Shown here: positions 1-8,982 of the stretch, piece by piece | Layout of the letters: each line of letters starts with the position of its first letter | How positions within the stretch are numbered: position 1 is the first letter of the stretch | Source: an uncultured Paludibacter sp. | GTDB taxonomy: Bacteria > Bacteroidota > Bacteroidia > Bacteroidales > Paludibacteraceae | Reading direction: 5' to 3' | Assembly (NCBI GenBank): GCA_937897985.1 | Contig: CALCBD010000018.1 | Span: 272,964-336,963 of the forward strand | Length of the DNA stretch: 64,000 bases | The notes under the pieces: generated by a model | Told to the model about the DNA's origin: nothing | The model's database searches: none | What the model saw: the letters and a program-made list of their open reading frames with translations, nothing else | Made by a program: the position numbers and the translations under genes

Positions 1-358
1 ACCTGCCAATGGCGATCAGGTAACTTTGAAAGTGAAGGACAAAAACCGCTGTTATTCACAGAGTTCAATCAATATGAAAGTACGCGGACTAAAACAGGAA
101 GGGACTGATGATATTTCAGGTGGAATAAGTGTATTTCCCACTTTTGTTACGAATCAGCAAATTCAAATCAAATTACCGGCATTAAAGTCAGATGATGAAG
201 CATTAATTCGTTTTATGGATTTGAATGCTAAGGTTTTAATTACAAAGAATATCAATGAAAGCAGTACCATTCATTTCGACTTGCCCCCGGGCAGTTACTT
301 TGTATCAGTCCGAACCAACGAATTTCAGCTTGTAAAAAAAATTGTGGTTAATAACTAA
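1..358 (+). CDS. C-terminal part of a T9SS-secreted protein (5' end outside window)
   Basis: The reading frame is open from the first complete codon (position 2), so the gene starts before the window; the in-frame TTG at 26 is not a start. About 118 residues are visible. The first part (PANGDQVTLKVKD onward) looks like the last strands of an Ig-like or PKD-like domain. The final ~80 residues have the form of a type IX secretion sorting domain: an ISVFPTF opening, a middle strand around FMDLNAKV, and a closing GSYFVSV plus basic LVKKIVVNN strand. Such proteins are exported by Sec and then carried across the outer membrane by T9SS. The catalytic or binding part is not in view, so the function is unknown. 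The next gene begins 12 bases downstream and may be co-transcribed. Confidence 0.75.
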   Translation, partial: PANGDQVTLKVKDKNRCYSQSSINMKVRGLKQEGTDDISGGISVFPTFVTNQQIQIKLPALKSDDEALIRFMDLNAKVLITKNINESSTIHFDLPPGSYFVSVRTNEFQLVKKIVVNN

Positions 359-370
359 ATTTAAAACGCC

Positions 371-3300
371 ATGAAAAGCAATTATACGCCTAATAAACGG
401 CAAATTACAGGTCATGTATTTATTCTGCTCTTTATATCGTTTTGTTTTTTACCTCTCGATGCAGCAGTCCCTGATTCGGGAAAAGCAAGGCAAACAGCCG
501 AATTGTTTTTCAGTTCAAATCAGTCCGGACTTTCGAAGGTAAAGTCATCCGTGCCTCAAAAATTAGAAAAAAAATATCAATCGCCAGGTGTCAGGCATAC
601 CCCTCTGTTTATATATCAGAGTCAGTCCGACGGGTTCGTTATTGTGGCTCAAAACAACGGCCGTTTTGCGATAGTGGGTTATTCGCCCGAAGGTAAATTC
701 AGAGCAGACAGTGTCCCTCCTCAACTCAAAAGTTTGTTGAAATTATATGAAGATTCACTTCAGTTTGATGAAGATAATCAAATAGCAAGAGCAAATGCAG
801 TAGTAGCGCCTCTGCTTGATCAGGCGGGAGTAAATCTCGATCAGTTCAGTCACAGTCAGGTCGGAGGTTGTCCCACTGGTTGCATTGCAACAGCTTTTAC
901 CCAGATAATGGCTTATCACAGGTACCCGAACAAAGGAACCGGTTCAAATTGCTATACCCATGCAACTTACGGGCAGCTTTGTGCCGATTTTGAAAATACA
1001 GTCTACAACTGGACTAATCCGACTTACGAAGATTATGAGAAACTGTCGTATCATGTTGGTATATCAATGAATATGAATTATTGCGGGAGTCCGTTCGGAA
1101 GTATTCCATCGTCATCAGATTATATCGAGAGAATCCATAAACATTTTGGGTATTACATTCAAAGCGGTCCTTTTGCCGGCATTACTTCACAATCGGTTAA
1201 CATATGCAGTGAACTGGACAACCGCCGTCCGGTTTATGCTGAATTACCCGGTAATCCCGGCCATGCGGTGGTACTTGACGGGTACGATACCAACGGATTT
1301 TTTCATATTCATTTTGGCTGGGGAGGCTTATACAACGGATATTATGCGCTGAATACCAACTCAACTTTCAAAGTTGGATATAAGTTCGGAACAAATATTC
1401 AGGTAGCAGTTTACATGTCGCCAACAGTACTCAAAACCAATGTGCAGGATTCATTGGCATTGGTCGCTTTTCATAACAGTTTTAACGGCACCACAGGCTG
1501 GGATTTAAAAGAACCGGTTTTTACCTGGAGAGGTGTACTCGTTATCAACGGAAGGGTTGTTTCGTTGTTTCTCAACAATGGTTCGTACCTGCAATTTAAA
1601 GGTACTATTCCTCCCGAAACCGGTAATCTGACAGCGTTGCAACGGTTAAATCTCCTCGGTCAGTTCGATGGTGAGCTTCCGGCAGAAATTGCCCGTTTAA
1701 CAGAGCTCAGGGAGTTATGTATTTATGGCGGACAGGGAACATTCAAAGCAGTATTACCCCAAAACATCGGCAATCTGACCAAATTGGAGACTTTGGCAAT
1801 TCCGTTTAAAGCTGAAGGAGAAATTCCGGTTTCGATAAGTAACCTGACTCAGTTAAAGAACCTTGATTTGAGCAACGGTAATCTGACGGGTACAATTCCG
1901 GCCGGAATAGCAAATTTGACCAAACTCGAAAATCTGACATTTTTCAGAAATAAACTCACAGGTAATTTACCTCAAGCCATCGGTAATCTCACACAATTAC
2001 AAACGCTATCGCTTGGTGAAAATTTGCTATCAGGAAATATTCCTTCCGGCATTGGAAATCTGACCAGACTGACCGCACTGTTCTTGAGTAATAATATGCT
2101 GACCGGCGATATTCCGGCTTCTATCGGGAACTGTCGTTTGCTGACAAATTTATATCTGAGTGATAATCAGCTTACAGGTAATATACCAGCTGAAATCGGA
2201 AATCTTGTTTTGCTCGAAAATCTGACTTTAAAAAACAATCAATTTGAATCTTTACCAAATGAAATCGGACGACTGAAGAAGGTTTATTCGCTGGATGTAT
2301 GCAACAACAAACTCAGGTCGTTGCCCGATTCGATAGTATTAATGGACAGATTGTACGAATTATATGCTCAGAATAACCGGATTTCGGGATTGTCGGAAAA
2401 TTTCGGAGTTTGTAAAAGCATGAAAAATGTAAATCTCTCGAACAATCAACTGAAAGAAATTCCCGTGGAATTGTTTTTTGCCCGCAATATCGAATCTATC
2501 GGTTTGTCGAATAACCTGATTGAAAAATTTCCTTCAAATATTTCGATAATTCCTCCTAAATTGCAGGGGTTGAATCTCGATAACAACAATCTGTCGGGAA
2601 AAATTCCTGCATTTTTAGTTACCAATCCTCAGTTATCATCCGTATTGTTACGAAATAACAGGTTTATCTACGAGGATTTGCCTGATTCAGCGATAATTAA
2701 CGCACAACTCGGAACTCAGCAAAGAGTAGGTCTTTCAAAAAAAGTTTTCAAAGTGGCCATGGGCGATACGGTACGGATAAACATTAAGGACATTACGCCA
2801 TTTAAACGTAAGGGCAACAAATATTACTGGTGTCTTTATCCTAAATATTTCGATTCAGGCGAAACAGGTGATTTTCAGGAGGATTCGATACTGAAGGTTG
2901 TAATCAGCGAAAAAACCATCAACAACAGGTATTATTGCAAGGTTTCAAATCCCGAAGCACCTAACTATAAATACGAAATCTGGACATTGCCTGTACTGAA
3001 TTATGTGGCGACCGATACTTTATCTTTTAAACTCTCGACCGATGAGGAGATAATTGCCGAAAAATACCCTCAGGCTCATGTGGTTAATGCCCTGGATTTG
3101 CCCGGCAAAATTGTGGATGACCGTATCGTTACCCTGGTTCCTCCTTTAAAATACCGCGGTAATATTAAGTGGCAGGCTTCTTCCGACAAAACAACATGGT
3201 ACGATTTATCAACCTCCATGGCACAAAACGATTTAAAGGCGAATTTCCTCACTGTTAAAAGCAATGAGCTGGTACTTACGCCCAAAACTCCTGCCTATTA

Positions 3301-5833
3301 CCGTTGTATGTTACAGGACACTGATTGCGAGCCGATGTACAGCGATACAATCCGGGTCAATCCGTTCGGAAAAGTACTGCTCGATTCTGTCGTCAATGTA
3401 GACAAAGAACTGATCAAAGTAAAAACCGACAGCATTGAAATCACTGTGCCCAAAGGTATTCACGAGGGCGATTTCAGACTGACAGTAGTAAAACTGGACA
3501 ATCCGCCAGCCGGACCTGATGGTGTAAAACTGAGTTCGGTATATGATGTAACCGTGAGTTTCGGAAATGTATTTGATATACCAATGCTGATCAAATTCAG
3601 GAACCTCCCCAAAAACATCGATCCGAAGAAAATTGATAATTATAAGGGTGCTTATTACGATGATATGAACCGGAAATGGGTGAAGTTTAACAATTCATTT
3701 GTCAGTTTGAAAGATAGTACGTTCAATATTCTTACAAATCATTTAACCAAGCTTTCGTGGTGGATATATGAAGATGCATTTCTGTACGGATACAACTATT
3801 ATCTTCAGGGTGAAAGGGTAAATGTTATGTACACCTGGGCGAAAGATTCGGAAAATGACAAAAATTTCATAAAATATGAATCGAAAGTACAGGATAAACC
3901 CAGGCCATGGAGAAGTACCAATACCAATCCCGAAGCTGATGGTAACCCCGTTATGATTCAGGATATTGCTGCAAATTTGGATTATATAATTAAAAGATTT
4001 GAAGCGCTCGGACTTGAAACTCCTTTCTTACGGTTCAATGTTTATGTTACAAATCTGGATGATGAATTTGCCAGCATAGGTACAGCAGGATATTTAAGTA
4101 TGCGTGGCTATTTTAAGTTTAACATCAAAAAAGCCGCAAATACAAATGAAGAGGAAATGCGTAAAACATTAGCTCATGAATATATGCATTATACTCAGGA
4201 TTATTACATGACAGTGCTTCTCGACAATTATTTCTTTCAGGAGGTTCATGCACCATTAGCCGACAGATTAGTATGGCCTGAAAAGAAAGACCTCGAAAAT
4301 CCTGAAAACGAAGCTTTATTGCGCGATAGTTATAATTCAAGAGCCGGATCAATTGTCAGTTTTGATACCGGTGAATACAGCATTTTTGACCTGCTTTCGG
4401 AATCATGGGATCATGATGCCACATTACCTGTAGTGGAAAAACTTTCATTGGCACTTTACTCACTCGAAGCTAACCTTTCGGGTAGTTTTTTACATTATAT
4501 GCGGTCGTACAGGACGGGAACAAAACTCGATATTGTTAAACTATTGAAAGAACATGGCTGGATCAACAGCGTATCCAACTGGACCTGGAGGGCATATCTC
4601 AATAGTCAGACTGAAGCTCAGTTCAACACAAGTCTCGGTGACGAATTCGATGACTATGTACGTTTTTTGTTGGAGGGAAGTGAAGAGAAATTTACTTTAT
4701 TGGATTTGACCAGCAAAAATTTATATAATCACATCATCACAAATGCCGGTTTTTCAGGTACCAACAAAGGCACTTTTGCTCAGTCACTCAACTATAATTT
4801 TTCGAAAGACAAGAGCCAGCCTCAAAAAGACAATATCGATATTAGTGTGCCTTATCTGGCAGCCAAAATGGTGTTGCTTACCAATCAAACTACTGATAAA
4901 AATGTACTGATCAATTATAAACGTAAACACGATAAAAATGATGAATATAATGTTTATCACGGACGATACGATTTAAAGGAGAAAAAAGTGGTGTACGTGG
5001 ATATCAGTGATTCACTGGAGTATAACTTTTTAATCGAACCATTTTCCGATAAAGATGCTGTCAAACATCAGAATATCCAGTTTATCCTGCTGGTCAACAA
5101 AAAATGTCCGTCGGTGGTGGGTGTTTTTACTACTTTCAATGCTTCGTTTGAACTTACTGCAACTCCGGTTTATGATGTTACATCACTCCTGACAGCTTAT
5201 TTGGAATCGAAAAGCAAAGGTCTTTTCATCAACAATTTTAGTGGAAATTCAAAAAGAGCATTTCTTCTTTCAGGTGCACATCTGAAAGTGTCGACACCAA
5301 ATCTGACCTATCATACAATCAATTCATATTCAAGTTCAAAAACTTTACTGGGCCCGACTGAATACAGGGTTTCTTCGTTTTTCGATAGCGAAACCCGTTA
5401 CGATTTTGAAGACAATACGCCGGGGATAACAACATTGCCATCAATTCAGAATACAACCAGAAACATGACGGTTACTTATGATTGTATAAAAGGAACTTTA
5501 AAAATTAATATGAACGCCCACATCATTAATAAATATGAAACTATTTATGAGGAAAAACCACGGATTGTGAAATCGAGTGAATGGTTCGAAAACGGGTCGA
5601 TGGATCTTGTTAAAATTTCAAATCTGACTTATGGTAGCGAAGGTGTATTATTTTTCCTTACCAACAATTCTGCAGAAACCCGTGCAGTCATTAGAAATTT
5701 GAGTTATAGTCAAAGGGAAGTGAATTATAATGTTGATACAGGCGCAGTTACTTCTGAGAACACTTCTAACTACATAGATACAGATTATTCAATGGATGAT
5801 ATTAAATTATTAATCATGTTGAATACTGAATAA
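371..5833 (+). CDS. Giant secreted protein: C10 cysteine peptidase, leucine-rich repeats, HEXXH motif
   Basis: 1820 residues. An N-terminal signal sequence is followed by a propeptide-like stretch and a C10 (streptopain/SpeB-type) papain-fold domain. Its nucleophile motif GCIATAFTQIMAYH gives Cys171, and GHAVVLDGYD gives His298, followed by the usual FGWGG segment. Residues ~405-775 form plant-type leucine-rich repeats (xIGNLTxLxxLxLxxNxLxGxIP). Two Ig-like stretches appear to follow. Around 1269-1273 lies HEYMH in an AHEYMHYTQD context, the signature of a zinc metallopeptidase. I see no clear T9SS sorting domain at the C-terminus. C10 enzymes in Bacteroidota are secreted proteases, and LRRs normally bind proteins or glycans. 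Inference: a surface protease with two possible catalytic centres. The C10 call is strong; activity at the HEXXH site is unproven, since I could not assign its third zinc ligand. Confidence 0.82.
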   Translation: MKSNYTPNKRQITGHVFILLFISFCFLPLDAAVPDSGKARQTAELFFSSNQSGLSKVKSSVPQKLEKKYQSPGVRHTPLFIYQSQSDGFVIVAQNNGRFAIVGYSPEGKFRADSVPPQLKSLLKLYEDSLQFDEDNQIARANAVVAPLLDQAGVNLDQFSHSQVGGCPTGCIATAFTQIMAYHRYPNKGTGSNCYTHATYGQLCADFENTVYNWTNPTYEDYEKLSYHVGISMNMNYCGSPFGSIPSSSDYIERIHKHFGYYIQSGPFAGITSQSVNICSELDNRRPVYAELPGNPGHAVVLDGYDTNGFFHIHFGWGGLYNGYYALNTNSTFKVGYKFGTNIQVAVYMSPTVLKTNVQDSLALVAFHNSFNGTTGWDLKEPVFTWRGVLVINGRVVSLFLNNGSYLQFKGTIPPETGNLTALQRLNLLGQFDGELPAEIARLTELRELCIYGGQGTFKAVLPQNIGNLTKLETLAIPFKAEGEIPVSISNLTQLKNLDLSNGNLTGTIPAGIANLTKLENLTFFRNKLTGNLPQAIGNLTQLQTLSLGENLLSGNIPSGIGNLTRLTALFLSNNMLTGDIPASIGNCRLLTNLYLSDNQLTGNIPAEIGNLVLLENLTLKNNQFESLPNEIGRLKKVYSLDVCNNKLRSLPDSIVLMDRLYELYAQNNRISGLSENFGVCKSMKNVNLSNNQLKEIPVELFFARNIESIGLSNNLIEKFPSNISIIPPKLQGLNLDNNNLSGKIPAFLVTNPQLSSVLLRNNRFIYEDLPDSAIINAQLGTQQRVGLSKKVFKVAMGDTVRINIKDITPFKRKGNKYYWCLYPKYFDSGETGDFQEDSILKVVISEKTINNRYYCKVSNPEAPNYKYEIWTLPVLNYVATDTLSFKLSTDEEIIAEKYPQAHVVNALDLPGKIVDDRIVTLVPPLKYRGNIKWQASSDKTTWYDLSTSMAQNDLKANFLTVKSNELVLTPKTPAYYRCMLQDTDCEPMYSDTIRVNPFGKVLLDSVVNVDKELIKVKTDSIEITVPKGIHEGDFRLTVVKLDNPPAGPDGVKLSSVYDVTVSFGNVFDIPMLIKFRNLPKNIDPKKIDNYKGAYYDDMNRKWVKFNNSFVSLKDSTFNILTNHLTKLSWWIYEDAFLYGYNYYLQGERVNVMYTWAKDSENDKNFIKYESKVQDKPRPWRSTNTNPEADGNPVMIQDIAANLDYIIKRFEALGLETPFLRFNVYVTNLDDEFASIGTAGYLSMRGYFKFNIKKAANTNEEEMRKTLAHEYMHYTQDYYMTVLLDNYFFQEVHAPLADRLVWPEKKDLENPENEALLRDSYNSRAGSIVSFDTGEYSIFDLLSESWDHDATLPVVEKLSLALYSLEANLSGSFLHYMRSYRTGTKLDIVKLLKEHGWINSVSNWTWRAYLNSQTEAQFNTSLGDEFDDYVRFLLEGSEEKFTLLDLTSKNLYNHIITNAGFSGTNKGTFAQSLNYNFSKDKSQPQKDNIDISVPYLAAKMVLLTNQTTDKNVLINYKRKHDKNDEYNVYHGRYDLKEKKVVYVDISDSLEYNFLIEPFSDKDAVKHQNIQFILLVNKKCPSVVGVFTTFNASFELTATPVYDVTSLLTAYLESKSKGLFINNFSGNSKRAFLLSGAHLKVSTPNLTYHTINSYSSSKTLLGPTEYRVSSFFDSETRYDFEDNTPGITTLPSIQNTTRNMTVTYDCIKGTLKINMNAHIINKYETIYEEKPRIVKSSEWFENGSMDLVKISNLTYGSEGVLFFLTNNSAETRAVIRNLSYSQREVNYNVDTGAVTSENTSNYIDTDYSMDDIKLLIMLNTE

Positions 5834-5882
5834 AAGGTTCAATGTTGATTCTTTTTGCTTAATTGGTAAAATTGTTGATTAT

Positions 5883-5912
5883 AAGCCGGATAGATATTGT
5901 CTGTCTGGCTTT
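5883..5912 (+). terminator. Candidate terminator hairpin after the giant protease gene
   Basis: An 11-bp stem (5883-5893 with 5901-5911, including two G-U pairs) and a 7-base loop, ending in TTT then AAATT. The U-tract is short, so termination may be weak. It lies about 50 bases after the stop codon of the protease gene. Confidence 0.45.
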
Positions 5913-6084
5913 AAATTCAAAGTATCTTCTTAATTTTAAACCTGTAGTTCTTCGGTTTGAAACAGCCTTCTCGAATTCGGGGTCATCTGTCTGTAAGATT
6001 CAGATTTTATACCGGAAAACAATTCAGCTGACCAAAAGATATAATTTTTGAATTACATTGTATTTTGGTTAAAGCCTCAGCAAT

Positions 6085-6729
6085 TTACTTCAAATAGATG
6101 GTCGGATCAAAACCTTCTAAAGCTTCTTTTCGCTCGGTACAGGTGCCGCATGTGCCACAATGTATTTCTTTGCCGTTGTAGCATGAATAGGTGTTTTCGA
6201 ACGGAACGCCGGTTTTTTTCCCTTCGAGTGCAATTTCGCGTTTGGTTAAATGAGTGAACGGAGCCAGTATTTCGACTTCATTATAGGTGCCGTATCGGAT
6301 GGCGTTGTTCATACTGCTGATAAAGTCGGGGCGGCAATCAGGATAAATGGCATGATCGCCCGAATGATTAGAAATAAGCAAACGGTTACATTCCATACTC
6401 TCGGCAATACCGGCTGCAATGCTGAGCATGATGCCGTTGCGGAAGGGCACAACGGTTTTTTTCATGTTTTCATCTTCGTAATGTCCGTCGGGGATTTCGG
6501 CCCCCGATTGCAAAAGGTCCGACACAAAGCCCATTTTGTTCAAATCCATTTCGATGATGCGGTGTTCGATGCCCAAAGCTTTGCAATTGATGGCGGCATA
6601 TTCAATTTCACGTGCGTTGTGTTTTGAACCATAATCAAACGACACTGCCAATCGGATGCGTTCGGCATATTGGTATAAAGCTACCGAACTGTCCATTCCA
6701 CCTGAGTAAAGTATTACTATATCTTTCAT
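6085..6729 (-). CDS. queC: 7-cyano-7-deazaguanine synthase QueC
   Basis: Converts 7-carboxy-7-deazaguanine to preQ0 with ATP and ammonia, in the queuosine tRNA-modification pathway. The N-terminus has the PP-loop ATP-pyrophosphatase motif YSGGMDSSVAL, and the C-terminus has the zinc-binding pattern C-x7-C-x2-C-x2-C (CYNGKEIHCGTCGTC). At 214 residues it matches the family. I chose the ATG at 6729 (MKDIVILYSGG), because QueC proteins begin just before the PP-loop and an upstream in-frame start adds only four residues. It is transcribed away from aguA. A TATATTTG -7 box lies upstream on this strand, and no preQ1 riboswitch was recognisable. No other queuosine gene is in the window. Confidence 0.95.
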   Translation of the reverse strand: MKDIVILYSGGMDSSVALYQYAERIRLAVSFDYGSKHNAREIEYAAINCKALGIEHRIIEMDLNKMGFVSDLLQSGAEIPDGHYEDENMKKTVVPFRNGIMLSIAAGIAESMECNRLLISNHSGDHAIYPDCRPDFISSMNNAIRYGTYNEVEILAPFTHLTKREIALEGKKTGVPFENTYSCYNGKEIHCGTCGTCTERKEALEGFDPTIYLK

Positions 6730-6771
6730 AAACTGAAGCAATAACGGGAATTTTTTAACTATAAAACATTA

Positions 6772-6779
6772 CAAATATA
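6772..6779 (-). promoter_or_regulatory. -7 promoter element for queC
   Basis: TATATTTG on the minus strand, about 43 bases upstream of the queC start, matches the Bacteroidota -7 consensus TAnnTTTG. No -33 box was assigned. Confidence 0.5.
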
Positions 6780-6820
6780 GTGAATAACAGGCAAAATAAA
6801 AATAAGAAAGTAATTTTTCG

Positions 6821-6828
6821 TATTTTTG
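6821..6828 (+). promoter_or_regulatory. -7 promoter element for aguA
   Basis: TATTTTTG, followed by GCAG, matches the Bacteroidota -7 consensus. It lies 60 bases before the aguA start, within the divergent queC/aguA spacer. Confidence 0.5.
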
Positions 6829-6887
6829 CAGAAAATAATTAAAAATACAAACTTTAAAAGTCTCCGCAAAGGGGTTTTGAGAGCTTT

Positions 6888-7907
6888 ATGAAAATATTAC
6901 CTGCCGAATGGGCAGAACAGGAATTTGTACAGCTTACCTGGCCGCATACCGGTACCGATTGGGCCGATATGCTCGATGAAGTAAACGAATGTTTCGTAAA
7001 CATTGCAAAGGAAATTCTGAAAAGAGAAAATCTGGTCATTGTTTGTGTCGATGCCGATAAAGTGGAAGGGTTTTTCACAGAGGATGAACTCGACAGGATT
7101 ACTTTTGCAGAAATGCAGACCAATGATACCTGGGCACGCGACCATGGCGGAATTACTGTTTTCGAAGATGGAAAACCGGTGGTTTATGATTTTACTTTCA
7201 ACGGCTGGGGAATGAAGTTTGCCGCAAATCACGACAATCTGATTACGAGAAACCTTTATATGGCGGGTGTTTTTGGCGATTACGGTCACCGCAATTGTTT
7301 CGGTTTTATTCTTGAGGGTGGCAGTATCGAATCGGACGGAGAAGGTACTGTGCTTACTACAGCCGAGTGCTTGCTTTCGGATAACCGAAATCATTTGTCG
7401 GAAGACGATATTGAGGAGAAACTGAAAGAGTATTTCGGCCTGAAACAGGTGCTGTGGCTCAACCATGGCTACCTGGCCGGCGACGATACCGACAGTCATG
7501 TGGATACGCTCGCCCGTTTTACCGACAAAACTACCATTGCTTACGTAATGTGCGACGATCCTGAAGATGAGCATTTTGATGAATTGAAGAAAATGAAAAA
7601 AGAACTTCGTGGTTTCAGAACTTCCGATGGCGGATATTTCAGATTGATACCGCTTCCGATGGCCGATGCTGTTTACGACGAAGATGGTCAGAGACTCCCG
7701 GCTACCTATGCTAACTTTCTGATAATAAACGGTGCGGTATTGATGCCTGCATACAATTCGCCCAGGGATGAAATAGCCAAAGCTCAGCTTCAGAAAGCTT
7801 TTCCTGACAGAGAGATTGTTGCTGTCAACTGTCTGGCTTTAATCAAACAGCATGGTTCGCTTCATTGTGTTACTATGCAATACCCGGCGGAAGGAATTAA
7901 TAATTAA
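6888..7907 (+). CDS. aguA: Agmatine deiminase
   Basis: Hydrolyses agmatine to N-carbamoylputrescine and ammonia, the first step of the arginine-decarboxylase branch of putrescine synthesis. The protein has 339 residues, close to the usual 350-370, and belongs to the Porphyromonas-type PAD family. Visible motifs are NDTWARDHGG, EGGSIESDG, GDDTDSHVD and the catalytic HGSLHCVTMQ with Cys327. The next gene is N-carbamoylputrescine amidase, so the two steps are paired. The last codons (I-N-N-stop) lie inside a 7-bp tandem repeat that continues into the spacer, so repeat-number changes would alter the C-terminus without touching the active site. Confidence 0.95.
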   Translation: MKILPAEWAEQEFVQLTWPHTGTDWADMLDEVNECFVNIAKEILKRENLVIVCVDADKVEGFFTEDELDRITFAEMQTNDTWARDHGGITVFEDGKPVVYDFTFNGWGMKFAANHDNLITRNLYMAGVFGDYGHRNCFGFILEGGSIESDGEGTVLTTAECLLSDNRNHLSEDDIEEKLKEYFGLKQVLWLNHGYLAGDDTDSHVDTLARFTDKTTIAYVMCDDPEDEHFDELKKMKKELRGFRTSDGGYFRLIPLPMADAVYDEDGQRLPATYANFLIINGAVLMPAYNSPRDEIAKAQLQKAFPDREIVAVNCLALIKQHGSLHCVTMQYPAEGINN

Positions 7908-7940
7908 TAATTAATAATTCATAATTCATAATTCATAATT
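7895..7940. repeat. Heptanucleotide tandem repeat spanning the aguA stop
   Basis: Three copies of AATTAAT, then three of AATTCAT, then AATT: a 7-bp period over 46 bases. The aguA stop codon lies inside it, and it occupies about half of the aguA-aguB spacer. Confidence 0.9.
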
Positions 7941-7995
7941 ACAGTTTGCCGGACTGCAAAACCGGGAAAAATAGTAGTCGTATTTTTACAGATAA

Positions 7996-8877
7996 ATGAT
8001 GAAAATAGCTTTAATTCAACAATCCAATACATTCGACCGCGAAAAGAATATTGCTAAACTGGAACACAATATCCGGTCGTGTGCAGCACAGGGTGCATCG
8101 CTGATAGTATTACAGGAACTTCATAATGGTTTATATTTTTGTCAGACTGAGGATGTTGCTGTTTTTGAGCAGGCCGAAACGATTCCGGGTCCTTCGACTT
8201 TGTTTTTTGGGAAACTGGCTTCCGAACTTGGTGTGGTACTGGTGCTTTCGTTGTTCGAAAAACGTGCGGCAGGTTTGTATCACAACACAGCGGTTGTTAT
8301 TGAAAAAGATGGAACCATTGCGGGTAAATACCGTAAAATGCATATTCCGGACGATCCGGCATATTACGAAAAGTTTTATTTTACACCCGGCGATTTGGGT
8401 TTCGAACCCGTTCAGACTTCGTTGGGTAAATTAGGCGTGTTGGTTTGCTGGGATCAGTGGTATCCCGAAGCCGCACGACTGATGGCAATGGCAGGTGCTG
8501 ATTTGCTTATCTATCCCACTGCAATAGGGTGGGAGAGTACCGATACCGACGATGAAAAACAGCGCCAGACCAATGCATGGATAACGGTTCAGCGCGGTCA
8601 TGCCGTTGCCAACGGGATTTATGTGATAAGTTGCAACCGTGTTGGTTATGAGGCCGATCCATCAGGGGTTACAGGTGGAATTGAATTTTGGGGAAATAGT
8701 TTTGTGTCAGGTCCTCAGGGCGAAATAATTGCTCAGGCTTCGCAAAAGTCAGAAGAAAATAAGGTGGTCGAAATTGATTTGAATCGCTCGGAAAATGTTC
8801 GCCGAATCTGGCCTTTTTTCCGCGACAGACGCATTGATGCTTTCGGCGATTTGACAAAAAGGTGGCGGGAAGACTAA
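7996..8877 (+). CDS. aguB: N-carbamoylputrescine amidase
   Basis: A nitrilase-superfamily enzyme that hydrolyses N-carbamoylputrescine to putrescine, CO2 and ammonia; it follows agmatine deiminase in the same pathway. The Glu-Lys-Cys triad is visible: Glu41 (VLQELHNGLYF), Lys114 (KYRKMHIPD) and Cys151 (LVCWDQWYPE). The length of 293 residues is typical. Two consecutive ATGs (7996, 7999) are possible starts. The 88-base gap from aguA holds a heptamer repeat and a weak promoter-like TATTTTTA, so it may be co-transcribed with aguA or have its own promoter. Confidence 0.95.
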   Translation: MMKIALIQQSNTFDREKNIAKLEHNIRSCAAQGASLIVLQELHNGLYFCQTEDVAVFEQAETIPGPSTLFFGKLASELGVVLVLSLFEKRAAGLYHNTAVVIEKDGTIAGKYRKMHIPDDPAYYEKFYFTPGDLGFEPVQTSLGKLGVLVCWDQWYPEAARLMAMAGADLLIYPTAIGWESTDTDDEKQRQTNAWITVQRGHAVANGIYVISCNRVGYEADPSGVTGGIEFWGNSFVSGPQGEIIAQASQKSEENKVVEIDLNRSENVRRIWPFFRDRRIDAFGDLTKRWRED

Positions 8878-8908
8878 TGATATATGTAAAAACAGGTTTT
8901 GAAAGCAA

Positions 8909-8940
8909 TTGACAAAATTATCTGTTTTTTTGTACCTTTG
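8909..8940 (+). promoter_or_regulatory. Bacteroidota-type promoter for the TerB/J-domain gene
   Basis: TTG at 8909-8911, 21 bases, then TACCTTTG at 8933-8940. This fits the -33/-7 arrangement TTTG-N19-21-TAnnTTTG and lies 42 bases before the start at 8983. Confidence 0.6.
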
Positions 8941-8982
8941 CGGTTTTTTAAAAAATAAAGAAAAAGTTAAAAATACATATTT

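Noticed and set aside
5863..6257. Short plus-strand open frames between the protease gene and queC
   Set aside because: Composition is unlike real proteins here, there is no start signal, and one overlaps queC antisense.
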